DNA of 64,000 nucleotides, taken from NCBI GenBank assembly GCA_036365145.1, contig JAEOAD010000982.1:6970001-7034000 (forward strand). Direction: 5' to 3'. The position numbers and the translations under genes were made by a program. The number at the start of each line of letters is the position of its first letter. The stretch's first letter is position 1. This DNA is from Orientallactaga sibirica. Its lineage: Eukaryota; Chordata; Mammalia; Rodentia; Dipodidae. The notes beneath the pieces were generated by a model, which worked only from the letters and a program-made list of their open reading frames with translations, was not told the DNA's origin and made no database searches. Positions 54,545-64,000 of the stretch are shown here, in pieces.

Positions 54545-54828
54545 GTGCTTGGATATGTACATGATGTGCATATATATATGAAAGCTAGAGGACAACCTTG
54601 GGTATTGTTCCTTAGGCACCATCTACCTCTTTTGATATAGGGTCTCTCTCTGACCTAGAACTCACCTAATTAGGCTAGACTAGCTGGTCAGTGAGACCCC
54701 TGTCTCCACCTCCCCAGTCCTGGAATTATAAGTATGCATCACCACAGTAAGCTTTTTTAAATGTGAGTTCCAGGGGTTCTCATGCTTGCCAAGCAAACAC
54801 TTTATCAGTCTAGCTATCTCTTCAGCCC
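54545..54828 (-). mobile_element. B3/B4-like SINE
   Basis: 'gctagaggacaaccttgggt', 'ttaggctagactagctggtc', 'ttctcatgcttgccaagca', 'ctagctatctcttcagccc'. Confidence 0.7.
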
Positions 54829-54935
54829 TTGTTTTGCTTGCTTTCAATACAAGGGCTTTCTTTGTAGCCCAGGCTGGCCCCAGTCTCCCAAGTTCTGGGA
54901 TTACAGCATAGTACTGCCATACCTGTCCTGAACTC
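54829..54935 (-). mobile_element. B1 fragment
   Basis: 'tttctttgtagcccaggctg', then a deletion to 'tcccaagttctgggattaca'. Confidence 0.65.
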
Positions 54936-57015
54936 ATGAGAAGAATTTGCATCTTTTTGTTCAGGCTCAGTTCAGATGAATGAACAAAGTTGAAGTTCAA
55001 ATCGATTTCTGTGTACTTCAGGGCCAGTGGAATATTTGCATGGCCCTGAAGAAAAGTCTGTCCCAGAGGGAATAACCCAGAATACTTGGCTTTGTGTTAT
55101 GCCCTCCACTGCAGCTAGTTTGTAAGCATTGTGTAATCAGGAACCTAAGGAGAGGCTTTATAAGGCTGCTCATGCCTCACGGGCAACTAACACTTACAGA
55201 ATGTTTCCTGTTCAGATCAAAGATAGGTAGAGTGCCTGAGAGAATTTTTCTTGTCTTGTTTGGCCTAAAAAGGTTGGATAATTTATTATTATTATATCCA
55301 GAATCCTATAAAAACCTGGATAAGTATAAAACCTGTACGAAGCATAGTAGCCTGCCAGCGACTTGACCATGTACCATTTCTGCTTACATGCAGTGCTACT
55401 TACAAGTTGGTAATTGAAGGTCATTTTATTAAAGAGCTTCCTAGAACATACAGCCTTTTTTTTCTCTGAAGTACAGAGAAACCAAGCAGTCTTTAAGATG
55501 TAGAAGGTGGCCTTATTGTTGTATCCAGCTGAGTGGCAGAGAATGTGTTACTTCTCCACGAACATAAATGTGATTTGGAGATTACCATGGTCACCTGAAC
55601 TCTTGCAGGAATGAGATTCATTGGTAGGCTAAGGGATAAGGAGAGAGGGGGTGGAGGAAATTGAAGGGAGGGAGAGAGGGAGGGAAGGAAAAAGATAGGG
55701 GGGACCCTCCTTCAGATGGCTCTGTTATGTGTGTTGTATTTCCTGTTTTTAACCAGAACTGCAACCAAACAAATGGGATAAGCAAGTTGTGAAGTGGTTG
55801 TGACACATGATGCAAATACTTTGATAATTAGTACAGGTAATTGGTGTTAATAATACGGGAAAGGCTGTAGAGTACTTTCCCCCTATAGTGAAAGAGTGAT
55901 CAGCAACTTAAGTAGTTGCCATCCTTTGCAGTGGGGGATGGATTCTGTTTCTGTTTTGCTTTTAGAAGAGGCACAGCCCCTTTTAACTGAAAATCCAATG
56001 TTTCATTAATATTTAATAAGTTTTGAGAAAAGTTAAAAGAAAACTGCTGTGATTATTCTCTTACCTGAAGACAAACAACAATGTCCATTTTAACACACTA
56101 TCCTCCAGTCCTTGCCACTTGAATATTATGTGTGATTCAAGAGCCAGCCTGCTAAAAAGAATGATTTTTTTTTTCTAAAGGCTTCATCAGAAAAGGAACA
56201 GCTACCAGTTCTGGCCACTTTCAGGGTGTCTTCTAAAGATGGCTTCCCATTTTTCTCATATTGTAGGTCAATATGCTTGGAAGCAGTTTGACATTACATT
56301 TGCAAATGTGACATCGTCATCTCCCCTCCCAACATAGCCAAGGGATGGTTTGTGTGCTGACCCCATGCCCCAGGCCTAGAGTACATATGCTGTTTTGACA
56401 CTCAGTCTTGGTTCCATCCTGCCTCCATACCAAGCTTCCTTCCTGTGTCTCTGCCCCTTCCTGTCTAGATGGATGGATCAAGGCTTGGCTTGGTTGGGAA
56501 CCTGATAGTCAGAGACTGGGCCTCCTCATCAGCTCCTGGGGTGGTAAAGATCTACCCACCACTAACTGCTTCTTTTCTAGCACACACAACCTTCTTTTTG
56601 ATTCCTCATGATCCCTGTACCCAACCAGGCTAAAGTGGCTTTTTTTTTCCTTTATAGTAAAATCTGGACAGGATATGCTCATACACTTTCCCTTGGGCAT
56701 TCTTGCCTTGGTCCATATGACTTGTGAGGGACCTCCCATATATCCATCCCCATTCTGCACATTTGTCCTCATGGACCTGACCCTGAGCGTGTATGTTCCT
56801 GCTGCATGGGATGCCCTGTGCCAACTTACTTAGCTGGTTTTATGATATCTAATATAAGAGTTAGTCTCACCTCATTCTGTTTAAACTCATTAAGTTTATT
56901 GCTTAACAAAAATCCCTTGTGCCCTATCATTTTGTTTGTATTACTATTTTATATGCTTTGCTTTTTAAAAAAGGTCACTTACTATCTTTGATACAGATTT
57001 TATTCATTTTTTGCA
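54936..57015. other. Long repeat-poor stretch, no gene recognised
   Basis: About 2.1 kb of single-copy-looking DNA with a GGGA-rich tract at about 55644-55700. The frames of 60-97 codons have no domain. Confidence 0.45.
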
Positions 57016-57019
57016 TATA

Positions 57020-57440
57020 TGTGTGTGTTGTAGTTAGTGTCCCATTACTTGGACAAACCACCCTACCCAAAGCAGCTGATGGTAGGAAAGGGTTTATTTT
57101 GGCTTACAGTGTTGAGGGAAAGGTTCATCGTAGTGTGGAAAGGATGGGGGAGCAGAGGCTGCTCAATACATCTTGCCACAGCAGGTGGAAGATGGCAACA
57201 AGAATGAGCTGAACTCTGGCAAGCAAGAGCTGGCCATAACACTCTTGAGTCTGCCCCAAGTAACACACTTACTCCAGCGAGGCTACAAGGGACATTCCAC
57301 ATTGAAACTACCCCAGGCTGTGTCACTAGGCCAAACTTGGGTGACATTAACACCTTAACAAGCTCTATTCTGCACATTAATGCCCCCCAAGAAAACAGAT
57401 AATGTTGTAGGTGAATTATTTTTCTAAAGCTGCATATTAG
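57020..57440 (-). mobile_element. Rodent LTR-like repeat
   Basis: 'gtagttagtgtcccattact', 'gaaagggtttattttggctt' and 'ccaggctgtgtcactaggcc' recall a dispersed rodent repeat. Family not assigned. Confidence 0.45.
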
Positions 57441-58380
57441 AAGCACATGCTTCATAATTTATTAGACATCTTTAGAAATAAAAACAAAACTCCAAGAGTT
57501 CTCAAAAATCCACCTATAATAGTTAAGAATTCACAGTGGGTGAGATTTTAGTAAGAATTTGGAAAGAAAACATGCCATAAATATTTTGCCCACTGAAAGT
57601 GGACAAAATGGAACCTAAGTGTGCAAAATCCCTGGTGACATTATAGAAAATCTTTGCCTCTTCTTTTAAGCTCACAAGTGACCCAGAAGGTCATTTGGAT
57701 GGTTGTAAGCTACTGTAAAATGAATAATCTGCCACAATTGGTTTAATACACATATAAATTTGCATACTTATTGTACATATGAGGTGAGTAGAAGATCTGA
57801 ATTGTTGATTTCTAAATTTCAGTTGTATGTCCTATGAGAGTCTATGTGGGTCCCGGATGTTGCGGGTATTTCCTTTTACAGTCAGCTAAGGTGGTTTCCT
57901 TTGCCTGGCTTTTCTGTGCCATCTCAGGAATCACAGAGCAAGAGTTGCTCTCCTTTTTAGCCCTAGATTGTCATTTTGTGTGGCTTTCTAGAAAATGAGT
58001 CAGACACCTTTAGTGGGTGTCTGTAAGCCCTCTGTGGTTCCTGAAATAAAGTGCAGAGACCTGAACTATTTGTATGTGTCCCTGGAAACTGAGATGAGAT
58101 GTGGCAACCGGAACAGCTTGTTTATAGTTTATTTATAAAGGTTTCTTGTAGATTTGGGAACATTTCCACTTGGGCAGAACACACCTGTGTTTAGCCTTTA
58201 TTTCGAGTCCATCAAAAATAGCTCCTGCATCTGTTTCTGCCCCGCTCCATCCCTGTCTTTCTGATTTGTGCTCAGAGCATGTTTGGGAAGCTTCAGAAGC
58301 CCTTGGGTGTGGTTTCTCCATTTTTCTCTTTTTACACCCCCAATCTCTCTCTTCTTCCTCCTCCTCCCTCTTTCGTGTGT
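57441..58380. other. No gene or repeat recognised
   Basis: Intronic sequence with no supported feature. Confidence 0.5.
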
Positions 58381-58384
58381 GTGT

Positions 58385-58484
58385 GTGTGTCTGTCTGTCT
58401 CAGACTGGCCTCGAACTCACAGAATTCCTCCTACCTCAGCCTCCCAAGTGCTGCGGTTAAAGGCATGCACCACCATGCCTGGCC
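58385..58484 (-). mobile_element. B1 fragment with GT/CTGT tail
   Basis: 'cagactggcctcgaactcac' to 'caccaccatgcctggcc', about 100 bp of antisense B1. Confidence 0.8.
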
Positions 58485-58495
58485 TCTCTCTCTCT

Positions 58496-58641
58496 TTTTT
58501 TATGAGACAGGGTCTCATGTAGTGAGGTTGGCCTCAAACTTAGTATGTAGTTAAGAAGCTGACCTGAAACGTTTGATACTCCTGCCTTTGCCTCCCAAGT
58601 GCTGGGATTACAAGTGTGCACTGTGTGCTGCCATGCCTGGT
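58496..58641 (-). mobile_element. B1 SINE, diverged
   Basis: 'gagacagggtctcatgtagt' to 'gctgccatgcctggtccc', antisense. Confidence 0.75.
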
Positions 58642-59265
58642 CCCTCCTGTGGTTTCTAACCAGAGAAACTCGCTGGAGAAGGGGTAAAGGTAGCTTTGGA
58701 AAACAGGTAGAGGTCAATAGTAAGGATGGCTACTGGTAAAGGATATGCTCGCTGTGGCTGTCACCTATTGAGGCACAATGAGTCCGGCTATGGAGAGAGA
58801 ATGTGTGTGCTCTTGGACAATAGGCACCTGCAGCAATGACCCTATCCTCATAGCACTCCCTCCCAACCTGGCAGGAAGAGTTTTCTGCTGACCTCACTGC
58901 AAGTGAGAATCTTGAGGTAGTGCTCGTGAAAATGCCTACCCTGGATAGCTGTGTCTTTGGCCCTTAAAACATACCACCCCTCAGTATCTCCATTGTTCTA
59001 AATCTGTTCAACAACGCCATGTTCAGTGCTTAGAAAGCTGTTATGCGCTAGAGTGGTAGAGATAGAAGGAAAGGAATAGAGACAGATGATGTTCATATAG
59101 ATGAAAACCAGTAGAAACCACCTAAAAGGGAGGGGTCCCATAGAATTACATAAAGGTGGTTTATGGCAACGCTAATTACAGAAATGTGGTCACCATTCCT
59201 TGAATTATAAGGACTGTCTACTGAATATTGCTAGCAGCAACTTGTTAGAGCTTTTTAATTTGTAC
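58642..59265. other. No gene or repeat recognised
   Basis: Intronic sequence with no supported feature. Confidence 0.5.
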
Positions 59266-59267
59266 CT

Positions 59268-59463
59268 GGACTGGAGAGATGGCTTAGCAGTTAAGGCACT
59301 CATCCGCAAAGCCAAAGGGTCCAGGTTCAATTTCCCAGGGCCCACATAAAGCCAGATGCACAAGGTGGCACATGAGTCTGGAATTCATTTGGAGTGGCTA
59401 GAGCCCCTGGCACACCTATTCTCTCTCTCCCTCCCTCCCTCCCCCCTCTCTCTCTCAAATCAA
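59268..59463 (+). mobile_element. T-SINE, short form
   Basis: Complete body ending in a CT/CCCT run, almost no AAAT tail. Flank aatttgtac on both sides. Confidence 0.91.
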
Positions 59464-59479
59464 CAATATTTTAAATTTG

Positions 59480-59870
59480 TACTTATTGTTTTTCCATTTT
59501 CATGCCAGTATATAATGTATTTTTATATTATTCCTCCAATTACCTATTCTTATCCCTCAACCCCTTCCATTAAGACTCTAATTCCCCACTAATTTCCATC
59601 TTACTTCCATTCTTCTTTTAAACCGTTTGAATTAAATTAGGGCTGCTTGCATGATCATGGTTGGACGTTTATTTATTGTGAAATGGGTAACTTCCCAGTG
59701 GCTACACCACTGACGAATCGGACTCCCCACCTCTCAGCTACTGTTAACTGCCACTAGGTAGTTGGGGGCATCTGAGATCTCATGTATCCTTCCCCCACTG
59801 ATGGTAAAATATTGACAGGCTCAATCTTGTTTTAGAAACTACAGCTACTGGCAATTTTCATTTGCACCCT
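59480..59870 (-). mobile_element. L1 3' untranslated fragment
   Basis: Antisense rodent-L1 look: C/T-rich start, 'ctgttaactgccactaggta', 'tccttcccccactgatggta', 'attgacaggctcaatcttgt'. Confidence 0.7.
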
Positions 59871-60071
59871 GTCCTCTTTCCCCATATAGTGTTCACTTAG
59901 TCATTGATTGAACAAGATCTGTGGGGTGCCAAGAGCTTTGCTACATATTAGGGGTACAATGGTGAGCAAAAGTTACAAACTGCAGGTTTGTCTTTTCCAA
60001 GTTCTATATATTATGGCTAGATATGCAGTGGGAATGGAGTTAGAACTGAATACTACTTCGCCCAGCTTCTT

Positions 60072-60286
60072 CTTCTTCTTCTTTTTTTTTTTTTTTTGGT
60101 TTTTTGAGGTAGGGTCTCACTCCAGCTCAGCTCAGCTCAGCTCAGCTCAGCTCAGCTCAGCTCAGCTCAGCTCAGGCTGACCTGGAATTCACTCTGTAGT
60201 CTCAGGGTGGCCTTGAACTCACGGGGATCCTCCTACCTCTGCCTCCCAAATGCTGGGATTAAAGGTGTGCACCACCACACCTGGCT
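60072..60286 (-). mobile_element. B1 SINE with internal (AGCTC)n array
   Basis: (TTC)n and T-run tail, then antisense B1 whose 'ctagcccaggctgac' site is replaced by a pentamer array (60124-60175). ttcgcccagcttctt lies at 60057-60071 and 60287-60301. Confidence 0.96.
60124..60175. repeat. (AGCTC)n array inside a B1
   Basis: 52 bp, about 10.4 perfect pentamers, in the body of the element and not its tail. Confidence 0.97.
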
Positions 60287-60301
60287 TTCGCCCAGCTTCT
60301 T

Positions 60302-60637
60302 TCATTGCTACCTCAACATTTCTTCGTCCCTCCTTTCCCATCTAATGCTTGAGCATTTAACTTAATATTAGCCAGATGAACTTACAGGACCATGGCTTCC
60401 CAGTGAAGAATTCTAGGTGCCCCAGGCCTCTCTGTACCATTTCTTTCCTCTCAGGAGCTCAGCATTTGCCGCATCCTCTTAGCAGGACTGGGGATAACTC
60501 AGGACCATGAGTGTGTTCTCTCCAGATCACAAAACAGGAACAGAGGTCCAGAGTAGAGTGGGTTTCCTGTGAGATTGTCGGATGCTTGTGGTAGATGCAA
60601 GCCAGTCACTTCTAGGGATGACTCTTAACTGCTCATC
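60302..60637. other. No gene or repeat recognised
   Basis: Intronic sequence with no supported feature. Confidence 0.5.
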
Positions 60638-60653
60638 AAGAGTCAACCATGGG

Positions 60654-60850
60654 GGTCTGGAGAGATGGCTTAGCGGTTAAGGCCTTTGCGTGCAAAGCCA
60701 AAGGATCCCAGTCTGATTTTCTAGGACCCACGTAAGCCAGATGCACAAGGAGACGAATGCATCTGCAGTTTGTTTGCAGTGGCTGGAGGCCCTGGTGCAC
60801 CTCTCTCTCTCTCTCTCTCTCTCAAATAAATAAAATATACTTAAAAAACA
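60654..60850 (+). mobile_element. T-SINE, short form, with 16-bp duplication
   Basis: aagagtcaaccatggg (60638-60653) and the same 16-mer with one change (60851-60866) flank a complete copy. Confidence 0.95.
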
Positions 60851-60866
60851 AAGAGTCGACCATGGG

Positions 60867-62567
60867 TATTCAGGGCTAATGCCTGTGGAGTTTCCTCTCT
60901 AAATTCATGATATTGTTGTTATAACTTAATCAGAATGGCAACATGACCATGCCCATTATCCCATGTGTTTAACTCTTACATTTTAGAATCTATTCTGATC
61001 TATTAGAGTCCATGACCTTTCAGAAAACCAGTGCCAAAGGAAGGATAGCTATTTGGGGCTAGTGTCACTTTGTTTTTGTGACTGCAGCACCCCTTCCTTC
61101 TGCTTCCTATTTGGAGTGTATTTTGCTGTTCTCTTCTCTTCTGGGTCTAGAGGTTACTTAGTTTCCTGCTTGCTGTTATTACTACAAAAAGTGACTGTAG
61201 TCTCAAGCTACTGCCTATGTCCTTCTATGCTAGCACGAGTTTTTCTGTTGTTGTTTATTGTAGTGTTTATTTTCCCTTCCTGTTTCCTCACTGGTCTCTT
61301 AATGGATTAGTGAGGAACAAGCGCCCATTCCTTTTTGCTTCCAATCCAACAGGAAGTACGGTTGCCTTCACAAAGAGAAGTAGCTTTGGGAATCTCAGGA
61401 AAGATCTTTAGTTTCGTATAAGAAAGCCGCTCAGCTAAATAGATTACCGGCCTTGACCCTTTCTCTTGGAACTGCTGAAGCTTTTAACAGAGCTAAAGTG
61501 ATAGGATTGTACATGGTTCCAAGGGTGAGGAATAAATGAGCAGGTGTCACCTTGAAGATGATGACATGCTGACAGCCCCATTAGAAGGACATGCTTTATG
61601 AGTGAATGGGGAAGTTAAGCACAGGTCTGGGATCATCTGTGCTTGCACACATTTGCAAAATGTCAATGTTCAGCAAATGACTCATTCATGTCATATAATG
61701 TTATTTCTTGCACTAGTGCCTATCTTGTTATTGAAGACAGAAGTCACAATATATTTTCTGCTCAGAGCGTTAGAAGCCCAGTGGAATACAGTTTGCTGCT
61801 ATTTTGTCTTCTTTTTTTAAAGTAGGAAGAATAATAGTATGGGTGAGAAGAATCATGATACCCTAAGTGTAGTTGACCAAAACTCTTCACTGAGCTTGCT
61901 TTTCAACATAGAGACAGTTTTAATTAGCTCACATGGTAAAATGGCAGGCTTAGGGAGGGAGAAAATAACCAGTAAGTAGACAAACTGTGCCCAAAAAATT
62001 GTGATTAGACATCATCATTTACAGACTTTTCCTTTGTGTCATGGGCAGATGAATTTTGCAGTTGATGCAAATTCCCAGGTTCCTATGCCTCTACAAATTG
62101 GTGAAACTGTTTAAAAGGTCCCTCCTATTATCCATTCAACCTGATTGCCATAGTCCAGAGTGCTATGCTTATGTAGCAGGGCAACAGTAGCCCTTGCAAT
62201 AGTATGTGGAAATCTTTCTTTTTTCTGTTTCTAACCTTTCTATTTGTACTACACCAAGATGGAGGTTGTGAGATTTAAATGAGATGTGTGGCTGAAAGTG
62301 CTTTAGGAACAAGAAATTTAAACTATAGTTGTTGAAATCACAAGTTATTATAGAAAAGTAAAAATAAATGCCTAGTGACTTCATATTTTTTCTTGGTATC
62401 TTGACTAGTCCTTAAGGTCAGTAATTTCTTTGAAATTCTTCTTCAGTATTATTTTAACTTTTCTTAAGAGCAAAATAATTTATTACAGTTGTAGAACCCT
62501 TGTCTCATTAAGAATGTCAGATTTCTTTACATTGATATTTGCATTTTATTAAAATATATGGATTCTA
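60867..62567. other. Long repeat-poor stretch, no gene recognised
   Basis: About 1.7 kb with no transposon I recognise. The 85-codon frame at 61053-61310 is hydrophobic but has no domain and no coding context. Confidence 0.45.
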
Positions 62568-62775
62568 GGGAGTGGGGGAGATTGCTCAGTGGTTAAAGGT
62601 ACTTACTTGCAAAGCCTGCAGGTCTGAATTCAGTTCCCTAGTACCTATGTAAAGCCAGATGGACGGCGTGGCACATGCAACTTGAATTTGTTTGCATTGG
62701 CAAGAGGCTGAGGTGTGCCCATTTTCCCTCTTTCTCTCTCTCTGTCTCAAATAAATACATTTTTTAAAAAAATAC
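62568..62775 (+). mobile_element. T-SINE, short form, diverged
   Basis: 'gggggagattgctcagtggt', 'aaagccagatggacggcgtg', a CT run and an AAATA tail. Confidence 0.87.
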
Positions 62776-63059
62776 ATGTTTTATGAGATGGAAAGAGGCA
62801 AGAGATAAACTTTGAAGTAATATATTTTAAAATTTTATAAGTAATACTTGGGAAAATAGGAGAATAAAACAGATGAATACAATGAGAAGTCAAAATTACC
62901 ATACAACTTTTATATACCTTTCTTAGTATTTTAGAAATTATTCTTCTAGACTGTATTCATACATGTTTGCAATTATAGTTTAAAATAAAAACAAGATTTA
63001 CATGATTTGCCCAAGGTATAACATAACTACCCTTGGCAACATGGTAAAATGGTTCCTCA

Positions 63060-63478
63060 GCATCCTAGTATATGGAGTGTGTAGTGTGTATGTGGGCACT
63101 TGTGTGTGTATGTGTGCACACATGCATGCATGCATGCACACACACACACGTATGCCAGAGAACAACCTTCTGTGGTATTCCTTTCAAGCAGTGTGTACAA
63201 TCTTTTCTTTTCTTTTCTTTTCTTTTCTTTTCTTTTCTTTTCTTTTCTTTTCTTTTCTTTTTTTTTTGAGACAGAGTCTCTCACTGGCCTGGAGCTTGCA
63301 AAGTAGGCTAGACTGTCTGTCCAGCAAGCCTCAGGGATATATACCTGTCTCCTCTTTCCCAGCACTGGGATTACAAGTGTGCACTGCCATACCTGGCTTT
63401 TTATGGGTCCTGGGGATCAAACTCAGATCCTTATGCTTGCATGGCAACTACTGTACTGATTATGCAATCTCTCCCCAG
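63060..63478 (-). mobile_element. B3/B4-like SINE with simple repeats
   Basis: TG/GCAT-rich start (63081-63152), 'gtatgccagagaacaacctt', then 'agcttgcaaagtaggctaga', 'tccttatgcttgcatggcaa' and 'caatctctccccagcc'. Confidence 0.7.
63201..63260. repeat. (TTTTC)n array
   Basis: About twelve pure pentamers inside the SINE, on a pyrimidine-only strand. Confidence 0.96.
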
Positions 63479-63603
63479 CCTCCTTTATATATTTAGTTGT
63501 TTCTAGCTTTTTGTTATCTTTATTTTAGACTATTTTGTATGTAGTCTTTGCCTTGCTAATAAGCCCTTGTGCATATACTTATTCCTGCCACTTTCATTCA
63601 TAT

Positions 63604-63606
<3 letters not shown>

Positions 63607-63643
<37 letters not shown>
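63607..63643. repeat. (AC)n microsatellite
   Basis: Pure AC run of about 36 bp. Confidence 0.96.
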
Positions 63644-63645
<2 letters not shown>

Positions 63646-63746
63646 GTTGGGCAAGTATTTCATCTCTTTCTCTGTCTTAGTTTCTATAGTCATGAATTAT
63701 GAACATACACCTCCTAGTGTTGTCAAGATTAAAAGAGGTAAAGTGT

Positions 63747-64000
63747 ATGCTGTGGTCTGAATGAATCCCTCAAAGCTCATGCATTTTAAGATTCAAATTT
63801 CTGTATAATAATATTGAGATGAAGGACCTTTAAGAAGTGATTGGATCATAAGAGTGGGACCTTGGAGGTGCAATTAAGTCATAAGAGTTTTGCCTCAAAC
63901 GTGCGTTATTAATAGCCATTATCATGGGAGTGAGATCATTATTGACAGAGCAGGTTCCTGATACATGGATATTTAGACACCCCCTCCTCTTTCTCTTACA
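63747..64000 (+). mobile_element. MaLR-type LTR, cut by window end
   Basis: 'tatgctgtggtctgaatgaa', 'ctttaagaagtgattggatc', 'gccattatcatgggagtgag' and 'gcaggttcctgatacatgga' follow the MST/MLT LTR pattern. Confidence 0.7.

Larger units (their letters stand above)
54332..64000 (+). other. SH3KBP1: SH3KBP1 intron, 5' part
   Basis: Begins gtaagc. The rest of SH3-C (a segment with the WW pair and PDNFV) was not found before the window ends, so this intron is at least 9.67 kb. Confidence 0.85.

Noticed and set aside
63002..63496. 164-codon + frame, the longest in the window
   Set aside because: It runs through a GCAT/CA repeat, a (TTTTC)n array and an antisense SINE. The serine-phenylalanine repeats are translated microsatellite.

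Overview
The window is mammalian nuclear DNA, most likely from a dipodid rodent (jerboa-like). Two high-copy SINE families dominate it. One is tRNA-derived with a B2-like head, called 'T-SINE' here, carrying near-perfect Pol III boxes A (TGGCTTAGCGG) and B (GGTTCGATTCC). The other is a 7SL-derived B1. Older ID, B3/B4-like, MIR, L2, L1, MaLR and hAT/Tigger remnants lie between them. The dipodid assignment is inferred from my memory of the T-SINE and is not proven by the window. There is no bacterial, plasmid or phage content.

Only two real coding segments are supported. They are consecutive + strand exons at 35659-35734 and 54237-54331 of SH3KBP1 (CIN85/Ruk), an adaptor protein of receptor endocytosis. 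Both have canonical AG/GT borders. They join in phase 1, and the joined frame runs from the linker after the second SH3 domain into the third SH3 domain. The other ~63.8 kb is intron: the 3' part of the upstream intron (1-35658), a complete 18,502-bp intron (35735-54236), and the 5' part of the next intron (54332-64000). SH3KBP1 is X-linked in human and mouse, so an X-chromosomal origin is likely. Neither neighbouring exon was recognised.

Other gene-derived sequence is a frameshifted processed pseudogene of ATP5ME (16859-17157) and a weak, unidentified retrocopy candidate on the minus strand (27839-28180). Two related solo LTRs lie antisense at 37138-37820 and 42406-42929. One splits a T-SINE; the other has a perfect 4-bp target duplication.

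The most interesting structure is in the repeats. A 29-bp perfect inverted copy preserves a SINE's empty target site (2387-2924). A SINE-linker-SINE unit shares one target-site duplication (5346-5780). Two B1s are stacked on one target sequence (39235-39635). Simple arrays have grown inside or beside B1s (23069-23219, 60124-60175). There are tail-to-tail SINE pairs, and a nested L1/Tigger/ID/B1 stack. I found no evidence of an undescribed multi-gene system; the remaining open reading frames look like chance frames or repeat-derived.
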